A stretch of 64,000 bases of DNA from the NCBI RefSeq assembly GCF_009707125.1, contig NZ_WLVL01000018.1:1-64000 (forward strand), written 5' to 3'. Source of the DNA: Arsenicicoccus cauae. GTDB lineage: Bacteria; Actinomycetota; Actinomycetes; Actinomycetales; Dermatophilaceae. This document shows, piece after piece, positions 27,870-37,429 of the stretch (positions are counted from its first letter, which is position 1; each line of letters starts with the position of its first letter). Made by a program: the position numbers and the translations under genes. Below the pieces are notes generated by a model. That model saw only the letters and a program-made list of their open reading frames with translations. It had not been told where the DNA came from and searched no databases.

Positions 27870-30359
27870 ATGAATCGGGAGGCGCCGGGAACACCCGGCA
27901 CACGTCCCACCAGCCCCACCAGTCCGGCTCCGACCCGTATCGACAGGCCACCCATGAGCAGCGCGATCCCCGAGGTGACGCACGGCGCCGTCGGTGACCG
28001 CTCGGTGCCTGCGCCGCCGGAGGCCGGGCACTCGCCTCCGCCGCCATGGGCCAACACCCCGGCCTACCGCGTCTACTCCGTCCTGGCAGCCCTCGCGGGG
28101 GCCGCCTCGCTGGCGCTGACGGTGCGATTCCCCGGCCAGGTGCTCCCGACGTCCACGGTCTACGTGGCGGGGTGCGTGGTCGTCCTGGTGGTCGTGACCA
28201 CGCTGATCCTGCGCGGCGTGCGCGTGCCGGGGACCCTGGTCGGGGACCTCCCCGAGGCCCTGCTCACCACTCCCCTGCTCGCGGTCGCCCCGCACTGGGG
28301 CTACGTCGTGGCCACCGTCGCCGTCACCCTGTGGACCTGCCTGCGCTGGCGCCTCACCCCCCTCGACACGACCTTCAACGTCGGCATCGCCGCGATCTCC
28401 AGCGCCGCCGCGACCGGCGCCTACCACCTCACCGGCGGCGCTGCGCCGCACCAGATGGCCTGGCCGGTGGTGGTCGCCGCGCTCGCCGGGGTCCTCACGC
28501 AGTACGCCCTCAGCGAGGTCGCCGTCTGGATCGGCTGCGTGCTGGACGGCAAGCGCGAGCACGCCCCGACCCTCACCAGCTCGGTCACCCGGGTCGTGCC
28601 GCAGCTCATGGCCATCGGGCTCGCGTCGTGCTCCGTCGCGCTGGGGGCCCAGGGCACCCCGCTGGGCGCCCTGCTCGGCCACGCCCTGCTCGCCATCGTG
28701 CTCGTGCACCTGTCCGTCCAGGGACGCTCGGCCAACCAGCGGTGGATCGCCGAGCAGCTCTACACCGCCAGCGAGCGCCTCCGCAGCCAGACCGAGGTGG
28801 ACGACGTGCCGCACGTGCTCGCCGAGGAGCTCGCCACCCTGTGGCAGACCCACGACTGGGTCGTCACCGAGCAGCCCAGCCGCGGCCAGGAGGCCTATCG
28901 GATCGGCGAGGACCAGTACATCGCGCTCGCGCCGGGCCGCGCTGTGCTGCCCGGCCCCACCCGCCAGGCCTCCGCCGCCCTCGTCGACACCGCGGCCGAG
29001 GTCAGGCGCTCCCTGGAGTTCGAGCGCGAGCTGCGGTGGCGGGCCACCCGTGATGCGTTGACCGGGCTCGGCAACCGCCACCGCCTCTGGGACGCCCTCG
29101 ACGAGCGCCTCCCGGCGGCCGGTCGCGGGGCGCCCCTCGTGCTCATGTCCCTCGACCTGGACACCTTCAAGGCCATCAACGACACCTACGGCCACACCGT
29201 CGGCGACCACCTCCTCGTCGCCGTCGCCCGTCGGCTGACCGAGCACTGCGCCCCCGAGGACGTCCTGGCCCGCATGGCCGGGGACGAGTTCGTCATCCTC
29301 TCGGACGCCGCCGAGCCGGGCGAGGCCGTCCGACGGGCTCAGGTGCTCCAGCACGCGATCTCCGAGCCGTTCACCCTCGACCAGAACGTCGTCAACGTGA
29401 CCTGCTCCATCGGCGTGCACCACGTGTGTCAGCCGACCACCCGCGCCAACGCCCTGTCGGCGGCCGACGCGGCGCTGACGCGGGCCAAGAAGTCCGGCCG
29501 CGGCACCGTCACCATGGCCACGCAGGAGATCGTGCTCGAGGCGCGGCGCCTGCTGCGGCTCGACGCCGAGCTGCGCGCGGCCATGCATCACGGCGAGTTC
29601 ACCCTCCACTACCAGCCGATCGTCGACGCAGCGAGCGGCGAGGCCTTCGCCGTTGAGGCCCTCCTGCGGTGGGAGCGCGAGGGGGTCGTGCAGATGAGCC
29701 CCGGCGAGTTCGTCCCCTACGCCGAGGAGTCCGGGCTCATCTCGACGATCGGCCTGTGGGTGATGCGCCGTGCCTGCCTGCAGGTCAACGCCTGGAACCG
29801 CGCCAACCGACCCGACCGCCCCCTCCGCGTGACCGTCAACATCTCGACCGTCCACATCGCCCAGCCGACCTTCGTCGACGACGTCCGGCAGATCCTCGAG
29901 GACATCGGCTTCCCGCCCGAGCTGCTCATCCTCGAGGTGACCGAGACCTTCGCCACCCTGGACCTCGCGGCCTCCGTGTGCATCGGCACCGCGCTGAGCG
30001 AGGTGGGCGTCTCGCTGTGGCTGGACGACTTCGGGACGGGCTACTCCTCCTTGGAGTACCTCCGCCAGCTGCCCGTCGAGGTGGTCAAGCTCGACCGGTC
30101 CTTCCTCACCGACATCAGCACCGACCCCGGCGCCCGCCGCTTCATCGCCTCGATCGTCCAGCTGTGCCGCTCCATCGGACGTGAGCCCCTCGCCGAGGGC
30201 GTGGAGCAGGAGCAGCAGCGCCAGGTCCTGCTCGACCTCGGCTGCTCGGCGATGCAGGGCTACCTGTTCGCGCGTCCCGTCCCGGTCGAGCACCTCGTCG
30301 ACGCCGTCCGGCCCCTCCCGCCGCAGGCCCGCGACGCCGACGGCGGACGCACCGCCTGA
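27870..30359 (+). CDS. Membrane GGDEF-EAL cyclic-di-GMP protein
   Basis: 829 residues if the ATG at 27870 is used; ATG 27954 (MSSAIPEV) is an alternative and neither has a strong ribosome site. About seven hydrophobic segments (about 65-285) are followed by a helical linker, GGDEF (about 395-550) and EAL (about 565-815). The GGDEF signature reads AGDEF at about 470, so cyclase activity is uncertain. The EAL domain keeps EAL (about 596), the NIS Asn, DDFGTGYSSL, the KLD Lys and AEGVE, so phosphodiesterase activity is likely. A TATAGT -10-like box lies at 27843-27848. Confidence 0.9.
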   Translation: MNREAPGTPGTRPTSPTSPAPTRIDRPPMSSAIPEVTHGAVGDRSVPAPPEAGHSPPPPWANTPAYRVYSVLAALAGAASLALTVRFPGQVLPTSTVYVAGCVVVLVVVTTLILRGVRVPGTLVGDLPEALLTTPLLAVAPHWGYVVATVAVTLWTCLRWRLTPLDTTFNVGIAAISSAAATGAYHLTGGAAPHQMAWPVVVAALAGVLTQYALSEVAVWIGCVLDGKREHAPTLTSSVTRVVPQLMAIGLASCSVALGAQGTPLGALLGHALLAIVLVHLSVQGRSANQRWIAEQLYTASERLRSQTEVDDVPHVLAEELATLWQTHDWVVTEQPSRGQEAYRIGEDQYIALAPGRAVLPGPTRQASAALVDTAAEVRRSLEFERELRWRATRDALTGLGNRHRLWDALDERLPAAGRGAPLVLMSLDLDTFKAINDTYGHTVGDHLLVAVARRLTEHCAPEDVLARMAGDEFVILSDAAEPGEAVRRAQVLQHAISEPFTLDQNVVNVTCSIGVHHVCQPTTRANALSAADAALTRAKKSGRGTVTMATQEIVLEARRLLRLDAELRAAMHHGEFTLHYQPIVDAASGEAFAVEALLRWEREGVVQMSPGEFVPYAEESGLISTIGLWVMRRACLQVNAWNRANRPDRPLRVTVNISTVHIAQPTFVDDVRQILEDIGFPPELLILEVTETFATLDLAASVCIGTALSEVGVSLWLDDFGTGYSSLEYLRQLPVEVVKLDRSFLTDISTDPGARRFIASIVQLCRSIGREPLAEGVEQEQQRQVLLDLGCSAMQGYLFARPVPVEHLVDAVRPLPPQARDADGGRTA

Positions 30360-30394
30360 GCCGGGCCCCCTCACCTCGGTGAGCGTGGCGGGTC

Positions 30395-30449
30395 CCGTAT
30401 GCCGGAAGGCGGGTGCCCGCGATGGGGCGACCCGCCTTCCGGCATACGG
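30395..30449. terminator. Bidirectional hairpin between the GGDEF-EAL gene and lpd
   Basis: Perfect 20-bp arms with a 15-base loop, between convergent genes. Each arm contains GTATGCC/GGCATAC. A smaller CTCACC...GGTGAG hairpin precedes it at 30371-30384. No T-tract. Confidence 0.8.
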
Positions 30450-30473
30450 CATCCGGCCCGTGAGGGCGGACCG

Positions 30474-31871
30474 TCACAGGTTGATCATGTGTCCCGCGAT
30501 GCCGTGCAGGGCCTCCTTGACCGCCTCGCCCAGGGTGGGGTGGGCAAAGACCACCCGGGAGACCTCGTCGGCGGTGAGGTCCCAGGTCTGCGCCGCGTTG
30601 AGGGCGGGGAGCAGCTCGGTCACGTCCGGGCCGATCATGTGGGCGCCGAGGATCTCGTTGTACTTGGCGTCCGCGACGATCTTGACGAAGCCGACGCCGT
30701 CGCCGAGGCCCATCGCCTTGCCGTTGGCCGAGAACGGGAACGACGCGGTCTTGACCTCGTGGCCGGCGTCCTTGGCCTGCTGCTCGGACAGCCCCATCGA
30801 GCCGATCTGCGGGTGGCAGTAGGTCGCCCGCGGGATGAAGCGGTAGTCGATCGGCATGGTCTCGGCGCCGGCGATGGTCTCGGCGGCCACGATGCCCTGC
30901 GCCTCGGCCACGTGCGCGAGCATCAGCTTGGCGGTGACGTCGCCGATGGCGTAGACGCCGTCGACGTTGGTACGCATGTAGTCGTCGATCTCGATGGCAC
31001 CGCGCTCGGTGAGCCTCACGCCGGCCGCCTCCAGGCCGTAGCCCTCGGTGCGGGGGGCGAAGCCGATCGCGGAGAGGAGCTTGTCGGCCTCCAGCACCTG
31101 CTGGTCGCCGCCCTTGGCGGGGCTGACCGTGACCTTGACGCCGGAGCCGGTGTCCTCGACGGACTCGACCTTGGTGCCCAGCATGACCTTCACGCCGAGC
31201 TTCTTGTAGTGCTTGAGCAGCTCCTTGGACACGTCCGCGTCCTCGGTCGGGACCATACGGTCCAGGAACTCCACGATGGTCACGTCGACGCCGAAGTTCT
31301 TCATGACGTAGGCGAACTCGACGCCGATGGCGCCGGACCCGGCGATGATGATCGAGCCGGGGAGCCCGTCGTCGAGGATCTGCTCCTCGTAGGTCACGAC
31401 GTTCTGGGAGACCTCGACGCCCGGGAGCATCCGGGTCACGGCACCGGCCGCGATGATCAGGTTGTCGAAGGTGATGCTCCTGGTCTCGCCGCCCTCGACC
31501 GCGACGTCCATGGACCTCGCGCCGGTGAGGGTGCCCCAGCCGTCGATCTCGGTGATCTTGTTCTTCTTCATCAGGAAGTGGACACCCTTGACGATGCCCG
31601 CGGAGACCTGGCGGCTGCGCGCGTGGGTCGGGCCGTAGGACATGGTGGCGTCGCCCTCGATGCCGTACTTCTTCTTGTCGTGGGTCAGGGTGTGCGCCAG
31701 CTCGGCGTTCTTCAGCAGCGCCTTGGAGGGGATGCACCCGACGTTGAGGCAGACTCCGCCCCAGTACTTCTTCTCGACGACCGCGACCTTCTTGCCGAGC
31801 TGGGAGGCTCGGATCGCCGCGACATACCCACCCGGGCCGGCGCCCAGGACCACCACATCGAAGTCAGCCAT
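30474..31871 (-). CDS. lpd: Dihydrolipoyl dehydrogenase
   Basis: 465 residues. E3 flavoprotein of 2-oxoacid dehydrogenase complexes. FAD-binding [11 protein letters not shown] (about 9-19), redox pair GGVCLNVGC (Cys 41 and 46), NAD-binding [10 protein letters not shown] (about 180-189) and the C-terminal catalytic HPTLGEA. Start ATG at 31871 with only a weak ribosome site. Stands alone, not beside E1/E2 genes. Confidence 0.96.
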   Translation of the reverse strand: MADFDVVVLGAGPGGYVAAIRASQLGKKVAVVEKKYWGGVCLNVGCIPSKALLKNAELAHTLTHDKKKYGIEGDATMSYGPTHARSRQVSAGIVKGVHFLMKKNKITEIDGWGTLTGARSMDVAVEGGETRSITFDNLIIAAGAVTRMLPGVEVSQNVVTYEEQILDDGLPGSIIIAGSGAIGVEFAYVMKNFGVDVTIVEFLDRMVPTEDADVSKELLKHYKKLGVKVMLGTKVESVEDTGSGVKVTVSPAKGGDQQVLEADKLLSAIGFAPRTEGYGLEAAGVRLTERGAIEIDDYMRTNVDGVYAIGDVTAKLMLAHVAEAQGIVAAETIAGAETMPIDYRFIPRATYCHPQIGSMGLSEQQAKDAGHEVKTASFPFSANGKAMGLGDGVGFVKIVADAKYNEILGAHMIGPDVTELLPALNAAQTWDLTADEVSRVVFAHPTLGEAVKEALHGIAGHMINL

Positions 31872-32077
31872 GGGCCCTACCCTACCCATTCCGTCGAAGG
31901 CGTCGTCCTGCCTCGCGGCGCATAACGATCCACCACCATTGGGCCCGGTGACCCGCATGGTCCTCCCTGCGCCCCGCACCGGGTCGCTAGCGTCACCATG
32001 GGGCGTCCGCCGCCCACCCCCTCCCCCTACCTCCCTGCAGGGCAGCCGGAGCACATCGAGAAAGACAGGAGACCCGG

Positions 32078-34342
32078 ATGACCGTCAACGACGACCGCGT
32101 CCGCGCCGTGCGGAACGATCCCGACCTGCCCCCCGTGGCGGTCGAGGAACCATTCAGCCCGACGCCCGTCAAGAAGGGCGTCCTCGCCCTCATCGCCCTG
32201 GCCGCCGCCATCGGCTGGGTCATGCTGGCCGTGGTGCGCGGCGAGCACGTCAATGCCGTCTGGTTCGTGCTCGCGGCCGTGGGCAGCTATGTCATTGCGC
32301 TCACGTTCTACGCCCGCCTCATCGAGTACAAGGTGCTGCGGCCGCGCGACACCCGCGCCACGCCCGCCGAGGAGCTCAGCAACGGCAAGGACTTCATGCC
32401 GACCGACCGCCGCGTGCTGTTCGGCCACCACTTCGCGGCCATCGCCGGCGCCGGCCCCCTCGTCGGCCCCGTGCTCGCCTCCCAGATGGGCTACCTGCCC
32501 GGCACGCTGTGGATCATCCTCGGCGTCATCTTCGCCGGCGCGGTCCAGGACTACATGGTCCTGCACATCTCGATCCGCCGCCGGGGGCGCTCGCTCGGCC
32601 AGATGGCCCGCGACGAGCTTGGTCAGGTCGGCGGCTGGGCCGCCATCCTCGGCGTGCTCTCGATCATGATCATCCTCATCGCCGTGCTCGGCATCGTCGT
32701 CATCGGCGCGCTCGCCGAGTCGCCCTGGGGCGTCTTCTCCATCGCGATGACGATCCCGATCGCGCTGTTCATGGGCGTCTACCTGCGCTTCCTGCGCCCG
32801 GGCAAGGTCAACGAGGTCTCGATCCTCGGCGTCGCGCTGCTGCTGCTGGCCGTCGTCTCCGGGTCGTGGGTGGCCGAGTCGAGCTGGGGCGCCGAGCTGT
32901 TCACGCTGTCGCCACGGGCGCTGGCGCTGTGGCTGTGCGTCTACGGCTTTGCGGCGTCCGTGCTGCCGGTCTGGCTGCTGCTCGCACCGCGCGACTACCT
33001 GTCGACGTTCATGAAGGTCGGCACCATCGCCGTGCTCGCCCTCGGCATCGTCCTCACCGCCCCGCAGATCCAGATGCCAGCGGTGACGCAGTTCGCGCAC
33101 ACCGGGACCGGGCCCGCCTTCGCCGGCAACCTGTTCCCGTTCCTGTTCATCACCATTGCCTGCGGGTCCATCTCGGGCTTCCACGCGCTCATCAGCTCGG
33201 GCACGACGCCCAAGCTGATCGAGAAGGAGTCCCAGGCCCGGATCATCGGCTACGGCGGGATGCTGACCGAGTCCTTCGTCGCGATCATGGCGCTCATCAC
33301 CGCCTGCATCCTCGACCAGCACCTCTACTTCGTCATGAACGCCCCCAAGGGCGTCACCGGCGGCACCCCCGAGACCGCGGCGACCTGGGTCAACTCCCTG
33401 CCGCTGCACTCCCCCGGCGGTGGGCCGCTCGAGCCCGCCACCGCCGACAAGATCGCGCAGGCGGCTGCCGACGTGCAGGAGAAGTCCATCGTCTCCCGCA
33501 CCGGTGGCGCCCCAACCCTGGCATTCGGGATGTCGCAGGTCATGTCCTTCTTCGGCGGAGCCGGGATGAAGGCCTTCTGGTACCACTTCGCCGTGATGTT
33601 CGAGGCGTTGTTCATCCTCACCACCATCGACGCCGGCACCCGCGTCGCCCGGTTCATGTTCTCCGACGCGATCGGCAACATCCCCGGCCTCTCGAAGTTC
33701 AAGGACCCCTCCTGGCGCGTCGGCGCGTGGGTGTGCTCGGCGATCGTCGTGCTCGGCTGGGGCTCGATCCTCGTCATGGGCGTCACCGACCCGCTGGGCG
33801 GCATCAACACGCTGTTCCCGCTCTTCGGCATCGCCAACCAGCTGCTGGCCTGCATCGCCCTGTGCCTGGTCTTCACCGTCGTGATGAAGATGGGCCTGTT
33901 CCGCTGGGCGTGGATCCCGGGCCTGCCGCTCGTCTGGCTGCTCACGGTCACGCTCTCGGCGTCGTACCAGAAGATCTTCAGCAGCACCCCGGCCATCGGC
34001 TACTGGGCCAACCACGACAAGTACGTCAAGGCCCACGAGGCCGGCAAGGTCGTCGCCCCCGCCAAGTCGGCCGCCGACATGGAGGCCGTCATCCGCAACA
34101 CCGTCGTCCAGGAGGTGCTGTCGGTCCTGTTCGCCGTCCTCGTGATCTTGGTCGTGCTCGCGACCATCTGGATGGCGATCAAGGCGTCGCGCGCTGGCGG
34201 GCTGCCCACCAGCGAGGAGCCGGACGTCCCGTCCCGGATCTTCGCCCCCAAGGGCTTCCTGCCGACGCCTGCGGAGAAGGCGATCTACGCTGAGTGGAAG
34301 GCCGCCGGCCTCGACCCCTCGCCCCAGGGTGTCCACCACTGA
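32078..34342 (+). CDS. cstA: Carbon starvation protein CstA (peptide/pyruvate permease)
   Basis: 754 residues with about 16 to 18 hydrophobic segments. CstA-family permeases import pyruvate or peptides. Marks: [29 protein letters not shown] is spread over about 103-131, [22 protein letters not shown] follows, and the C-terminal part carries [23 protein letters not shown] precedes the ATG. Followed at 13 bp by ybdD, the small partner usually found with CstA and BtsT. Confidence 0.94.
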   Translation: MTVNDDRVRAVRNDPDLPPVAVEEPFSPTPVKKGVLALIALAAAIGWVMLAVVRGEHVNAVWFVLAAVGSYVIALTFYARLIEYKVLRPRDTRATPAEELSNGKDFMPTDRRVLFGHHFAAIAGAGPLVGPVLASQMGYLPGTLWIILGVIFAGAVQDYMVLHISIRRRGRSLGQMARDELGQVGGWAAILGVLSIMIILIAVLGIVVIGALAESPWGVFSIAMTIPIALFMGVYLRFLRPGKVNEVSILGVALLLLAVVSGSWVAESSWGAELFTLSPRALALWLCVYGFAASVLPVWLLLAPRDYLSTFMKVGTIAVLALGIVLTAPQIQMPAVTQFAHTGTGPAFAGNLFPFLFITIACGSISGFHALISSGTTPKLIEKESQARIIGYGGMLTESFVAIMALITACILDQHLYFVMNAPKGVTGGTPETAATWVNSLPLHSPGGGPLEPATADKIAQAAADVQEKSIVSRTGGAPTLAFGMSQVMSFFGGAGMKAFWYHFAVMFEALFILTTIDAGTRVARFMFSDAIGNIPGLSKFKDPSWRVGAWVCSAIVVLGWGSILVMGVTDPLGGINTLFPLFGIANQLLACIALCLVFTVVMKMGLFRWAWIPGLPLVWLLTVTLSASYQKIFSSTPAIGYWANHDKYVKAHEAGKVVAPAKSAADMEAVIRNTVVQEVLSVLFAVLVILVVLATIWMAIKASRAGGLPTSEEPDVPSRIFAPKGFLPTPAEKAIYAEWKAAGLDPSPQGVHH

Positions 34343-34355
34343 CGGAGGGCATCAC

Positions 34356-34547
34356 GTGCAGACGCTCGGCAAGACCCTCAGCGCCGCCCGGTGGTACTGG
34401 CGCGGCGTGACCGGCGCGGACGCCTACGAGCGCTACGTCGACCACCTGCGTCGGACCCACCCCGGTGCGCCGATCCCCACGGAGCGGGACTTCTGGCGGC
34501 AGAAGTACGCCGACCAGGAGCGCCACCCCACCAGCCGCTGCTGCTGA
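34356..34547 (+). CDS. ybdD: YbdD/YjiX family small protein (CstA partner)
   Basis: 63 residues from GTG at 34356, chosen because GGAGGG lies about 6 bases upstream. DUF466/Sel_put family: WYWRGVTGADAYERYVDHLRR, then HPGAPIPTERDFWR and the C-terminal SRCC, as in E. coli YbdD, which ends in RCC. Some relatives carry selenocysteine at the tail; here both positions are TGC Cys codons. Needed for CstA-type transport in other bacteria. Same operon as cstA. Confidence 0.88.
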   Translation: MQTLGKTLSAARWYWRGVTGADAYERYVDHLRRTHPGAPIPTERDFWRQKYADQERHPTSRCC

Positions 34548-34562
34548 GCAGCGGCCCCGGCT

Positions 34563-34596
34563 GACGGCCCGTCACCCACGAGGGTGGCGGGCCGTC
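34563..34596 (+). terminator. Terminator after cstA-ybdD
   Basis: 15-bp stem with one T-G pair and an ACGA loop, 16 bases past the ybdD stop. GGCATAC follows directly at 34598-34604. Confidence 0.8.
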
Positions 34597-34655
34597 CGGC
34601 ATACTGGCCCGATCCCTGCAAGCGCACGAGAGTCCGCGTCCGGCAGCGCACCGGG

Positions 34656-34930
34656 ATGCGCCGGCGCCGGGTCGCGGAGCAGTACACCGCGGACGTCGAG
34701 GCCTATGTCGCCGCCGGGGGCGACGACATGGTCCAGCGGGTCATCACGGCGGTCAACCGCCTCGCCAAGCAGCTGGACCGCTGGTATGACGCGCAGCTCG
34801 CCGTCTTCCATGACCCACCGCCTCGACAAGATGGTCGACAAGGGCTGGTGCCACGCGACCCCGACCCGGACAACCGCTCGCGCGTGCTGATCACGCTGTC
34901 ACGCGGGCCCGGAGTCGTCGACCGGCCAGA
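34656..34930 (+). pseudogene. MarR-family regulator remnant
   Basis: Three MarR-like pieces lie in different frames. From ATG 34656, AEQYTADVEAYVAAGGDDM and VNRLAKQLDRWYDAQLA form the first helices. The wing-helix piece SSMTHRLDKMVDKG (about 34800-34845) is in a second frame. LVPRDPDPDNRSRVLITL (about 34843-34900) is in a third. The middle of the domain (about 30-40 residues between DAQLA and SSMTHR) is gone, a one-base loss in GGCCTGGTG-type sequence at about 34843 would explain the second shift, and the C-terminal helices are missing. Non-functional. Lies between cstA-ybdD and ndk. Confidence 0.75.
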
Positions 34931-34936
34931 GCGCGC

Positions 34937-35374
34937 TCAGGCGCCCTGGCCCCCGAACCAGATGCCGATCTCGCGCTCGGCGGACTCCGCGGAGTCCGAG
35001 CCGTGGACGATGTTCTTCTGCACGCCCGGGCCCCAGTCGCGGCCGAGGTCGCCGCGGATCGTGCCGGGCGCGGCCTTGGTCGGGTCGGTGGCGCCGGCCA
35101 GCGACCGGAAGCCCTCGATGCAGCGGTCGCCCTCGACGACAGCGGCGGTGACGGGGCCGGAGGACATGAACTCCAGCAGCGGCTCGTAGAACGGCTTGCC
35201 CTCGTGCTCGGCGTAGTGCTGCGCCAGGCGCTCGCGGTCGGGCGTGAGGATCTGCAGCTGGGCCAGCGTGTAGCCCTTGGCCTCGATGCGGCGGAGCACC
35301 TCGCCGGTGAGTCCGCGCTCGAACCCGTCCGGCTTGACGAGGACGAGGGTGCGCTCGGTGGTGGTCTCAGTCAT
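34937..35374 (-). CDS. ndk: Nucleoside diphosphate kinase
   Basis: 145 residues from ATG at 35374 (an in-frame GTG lies two codons upstream). Transfers the gamma phosphate between nucleotides through a phospho-His; the active-site stretch [16 protein letters not shown] places it at His 124. [14 protein letters not shown] at the N-terminus is typical. Normal length. Same strand as DUF4233-folC-ileS but 70 bp away. Confidence 0.97.
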   Translation of the reverse strand: MTETTTERTLVLVKPDGFERGLTGEVLRRIEAKGYTLAQLQILTPDRERLAQHYAEHEGKPFYEPLLEFMSSGPVTAAVVEGDRCIEGFRSLAGATDPTKAAPGTIRGDLGRDWGPGVQKNIVHGSDSAESAEREIGIWFGGQGA

Positions 35375-35444
35375 GGCCACACCCTATCGACCGCCCGAGC
35401 CCCCCGGCGGCCGAGGCATCGACGCGCCACGAGTGCGGACGGGC

Positions 35445-35858
35445 TCAGGTGGCGGAGGGGCCGGTGCTGCTCTCGGCGTCGTGCCGGCGGCGCGCCTCGT
35501 CCGCGAGGTCGTCGATCTTGTGCCCCTGGACGAGGGCGACCACCCACAGGCCGCAGAAGATCACGAACACCCAGAACATCATCGGCACCACGAGCGCCGA
35601 CACGAGCGTCGCCAGGTGCAGGAACCAGCCGAGGGTCACGCCCCACGGGCGGCGCAGCATCCCGGCGTCGACGACGCAGAGCACCGCGAGGATCGAGCCG
35701 AGGACCAGCCAGGTCGTGCCCGACCCGCCCTCGGTGCGGTCCAACGACATGGCGACCAGCGCGCCGAAGAAGACGACGACCGACTCGGACGCGATGACGG
35801 CCGCGAGCAGGCGTCGGGTGAGGGCGCGCGGGACGCCGTGGAGCATCAGACCTCTCAC
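35445..35858 (-). CDS. DUF4233 membrane protein
   Basis: 137 residues, GTG start overlapping the folC stop (GTGA). Four hydrophobic segments (about 14-38, 48-64, 72-88 and 90-110) match DUF4233, a family found directly after folC in actinobacteria. Function unknown; the charged tail (KIDDLADEARRRHDAES) is probably cytoplasmic. Confidence 0.85.
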   Translation of the reverse strand: MRGLMLHGVPRALTRRLLAAVIASESVVVFFGALVAMSLDRTEGGSGTTWLVLGSILAVLCVVDAGMLRRPWGVTLGWFLHLATLVSALVVPMMFWVFVIFCGLWVVALVQGHKIDDLADEARRRHDAESSTGPSAT

Positions 35859-37429
35859 GCGCTGGTCACCCCGAGGAGCATGCGGGCCTCGGCGGCGGTG
35901 GTCACCGAGCCGGTGACGACGACCCCGGCTCCGGCCCCGCCGGCCATGGCGTCGGCCTCGGCGAGCGCCGCGGCCTGCTCGAGCGCGTCCGGCAGGGACT
36001 CGACGACCGTGACCCGGTCGTCGCCGAAGATCTCGCGGGCCAGGCGTCCGAGCGCCCTCGGCGAGAGGGCCCGCGGTGACGTCGAGCGCGTGACGACGAC
36101 CTCGTCGAAGGCTGGTTCGAGCTCCTCGAGGATGCCCAGCACGTCCTTGTCCTCGAGGATCGCGAGGACCCCGATGAGACGGGTGAACGCGAACGAGTCG
36201 CTCAGCGCGAGGCGCAGCGACCGGGCCCCCTGGGGGTTGTGCGCGGCGTCCACGATGACGGTGGGGCTGCGACGCACGATCTCCAGACGTCCGGGTGAGC
36301 TGGCCCGGGCGAACGCCGCACGGACGACCTCGGGGTCCAACGCCTGCTCGCCCCCACCGATGAAGGCCTCGACCGCCGCCAGCGCCAGCGCGGCGTTGCC
36401 CGCCATGTGCTCGCCGTAGAGGGGCAGGAGGATGTCGGGGTACTCCCCCGCCAGCCCCTTGATCGTGAGGAGCTGGCCCCCGACCGCCTGGTCGCGGGCG
36501 ACGACCTCGAGCTCCTGCCCGGCCCAGGCGATCTGGGCGCCGACCTGCTCAGCCCGCTCGACCAGGACCTCGACGACCTCGGGCTCCTGCTCGGCGCTGA
36601 TGGTGATGGCGCCGGCCTTGATGATCCCGGACTTCTCGGAGGCGATGTCCTCGAGGGTGTCGCCGAGGAACTTCTGGTGGTCGATGCCGATCGGGGTGAT
36701 GACGCTGACCTGACCGTCGGCGATGTTGGTGGCGTCCCAGCTGCCGCCGAGCCCCACCTCGACGACCGCGACGTCCACGGGTGCGTCGGCGAAGGCGGCA
36801 TACGCGACGGCCACGATGACCTCGAAGTAGCCCATGGGCCGGCCGCCCTCGGCGACGCTGCGCCCGTCGACCATCTCGACGAACGGCAGGACGTCGTCGT
36901 AGGCCGCGACGAAGCGCTCCGGGCTGATCGGCTGACCGCCGATGGCGATCCGCTCCCGTATGTCGTGCAGGTGCGGCGACGTGAATCGCCCTGTCGTCAG
37001 GCCGTGCTCGGTCAGCAGCGTCTCGATCAGCCGGGTGGTGCTCGTCTTGCCGTTGGTGCCCGTCAGGTGGATCACCGGGAACGTCCGCTGCGGGTCGCCG
37101 AGCAGCTCCATGACCGCCTGGATGCGGTCGAGCGAGGGGGTGACGTCGTTCTCGGGGATGCGCCCGAGGATGTCCCGCTCGATCTCGCGCATCCGCTTGG
37201 CCGTCGCGAGCCGCTCGGCGGCGTCGCGCTGCGCCGCGTCGGGGCGACCGCTGCGGGCCACGGCACGCTCGCCCGGGCCCAGCGGGTCCAGACCCATCAG
37301 CTCGTTGAGGTCCTCGTTGCCCGAGAGGTCGACGGCGTCGTGGCCGTCGGTCTCCTCGGTGCCGTCGGTGCCCTCGTAGACGCCATAGCCGTCGCGGTCG
37401 TCGGGCAGGTCGTGCCGGTCGTTGCTCAC
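35855..37429 (-). CDS. folC: Folylpolyglutamate/dihydrofolate synthase
   Basis: 524 residues, GTG start overlapping the ileS stop. Adds glutamate to folates, and in many bacteria also makes dihydrofolate. P-loop [14 protein letters not shown] (about 121-134), [21 protein letters not shown] and [14 protein letters not shown] are visible. About 75 residues at the N-terminus are an acidic, probably disordered extension before the synthase fold. Middle gene of ileS-folC-DUF4233, an order common in actinobacteria. Confidence 0.95.
   Translation of the reverse strand: MSNDRHDLPDDRDGYGVYEGTDGTEETDGHDAVDLSGNEDLNELMGLDPLGPGERAVARSGRPDAAQRDAAERLATAKRMREIERDILGRIPENDVTPSLDRIQAVMELLGDPQRTFPVIHLTGTNGKTSTTRLIETLLTEHGLTTGRFTSPHLHDIRERIAIGGQPISPERFVAAYDDVLPFVEMVDGRSVAEGGRPMGYFEVIVAVAYAAFADAPVDVAVVEVGLGGSWDATNIADGQVSVITPIGIDHQKFLGDTLEDIASEKSGIIKAGAITISAEQEPEVVEVLVERAEQVGAQIAWAGQELEVVARDQAVGGQLLTIKGLAGEYPDILLPLYGEHMAGNAALALAAVEAFIGGGEQALDPEVVRAAFARASSPGRLEIVRRSPTVIVDAAHNPQGARSLRLALSDSFAFTRLIGVLAILEDKDVLGILEELEPAFDEVVVTRSTSPRALSPRALGRLAREIFGDDRVTVVESLPDALEQAAALAEADAMAGGAGAGVVVTGSVTTAAEARMLLGVTSA

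Noticed and set aside
30395-30449. 20-bp inverted repeat as transposon ends
   Set aside because: Only a 15-base loop, no transposase, and it lies exactly between convergent gene ends, so a terminator explains it.
34539-34550. TGA after the Cys-Cys codons of ybdD as selenocysteine
   Set aside because: The conserved C-terminal Cys pair is already complete with TGC TGC, and no SECIS-like hairpin or continued conservation follows the TGA.
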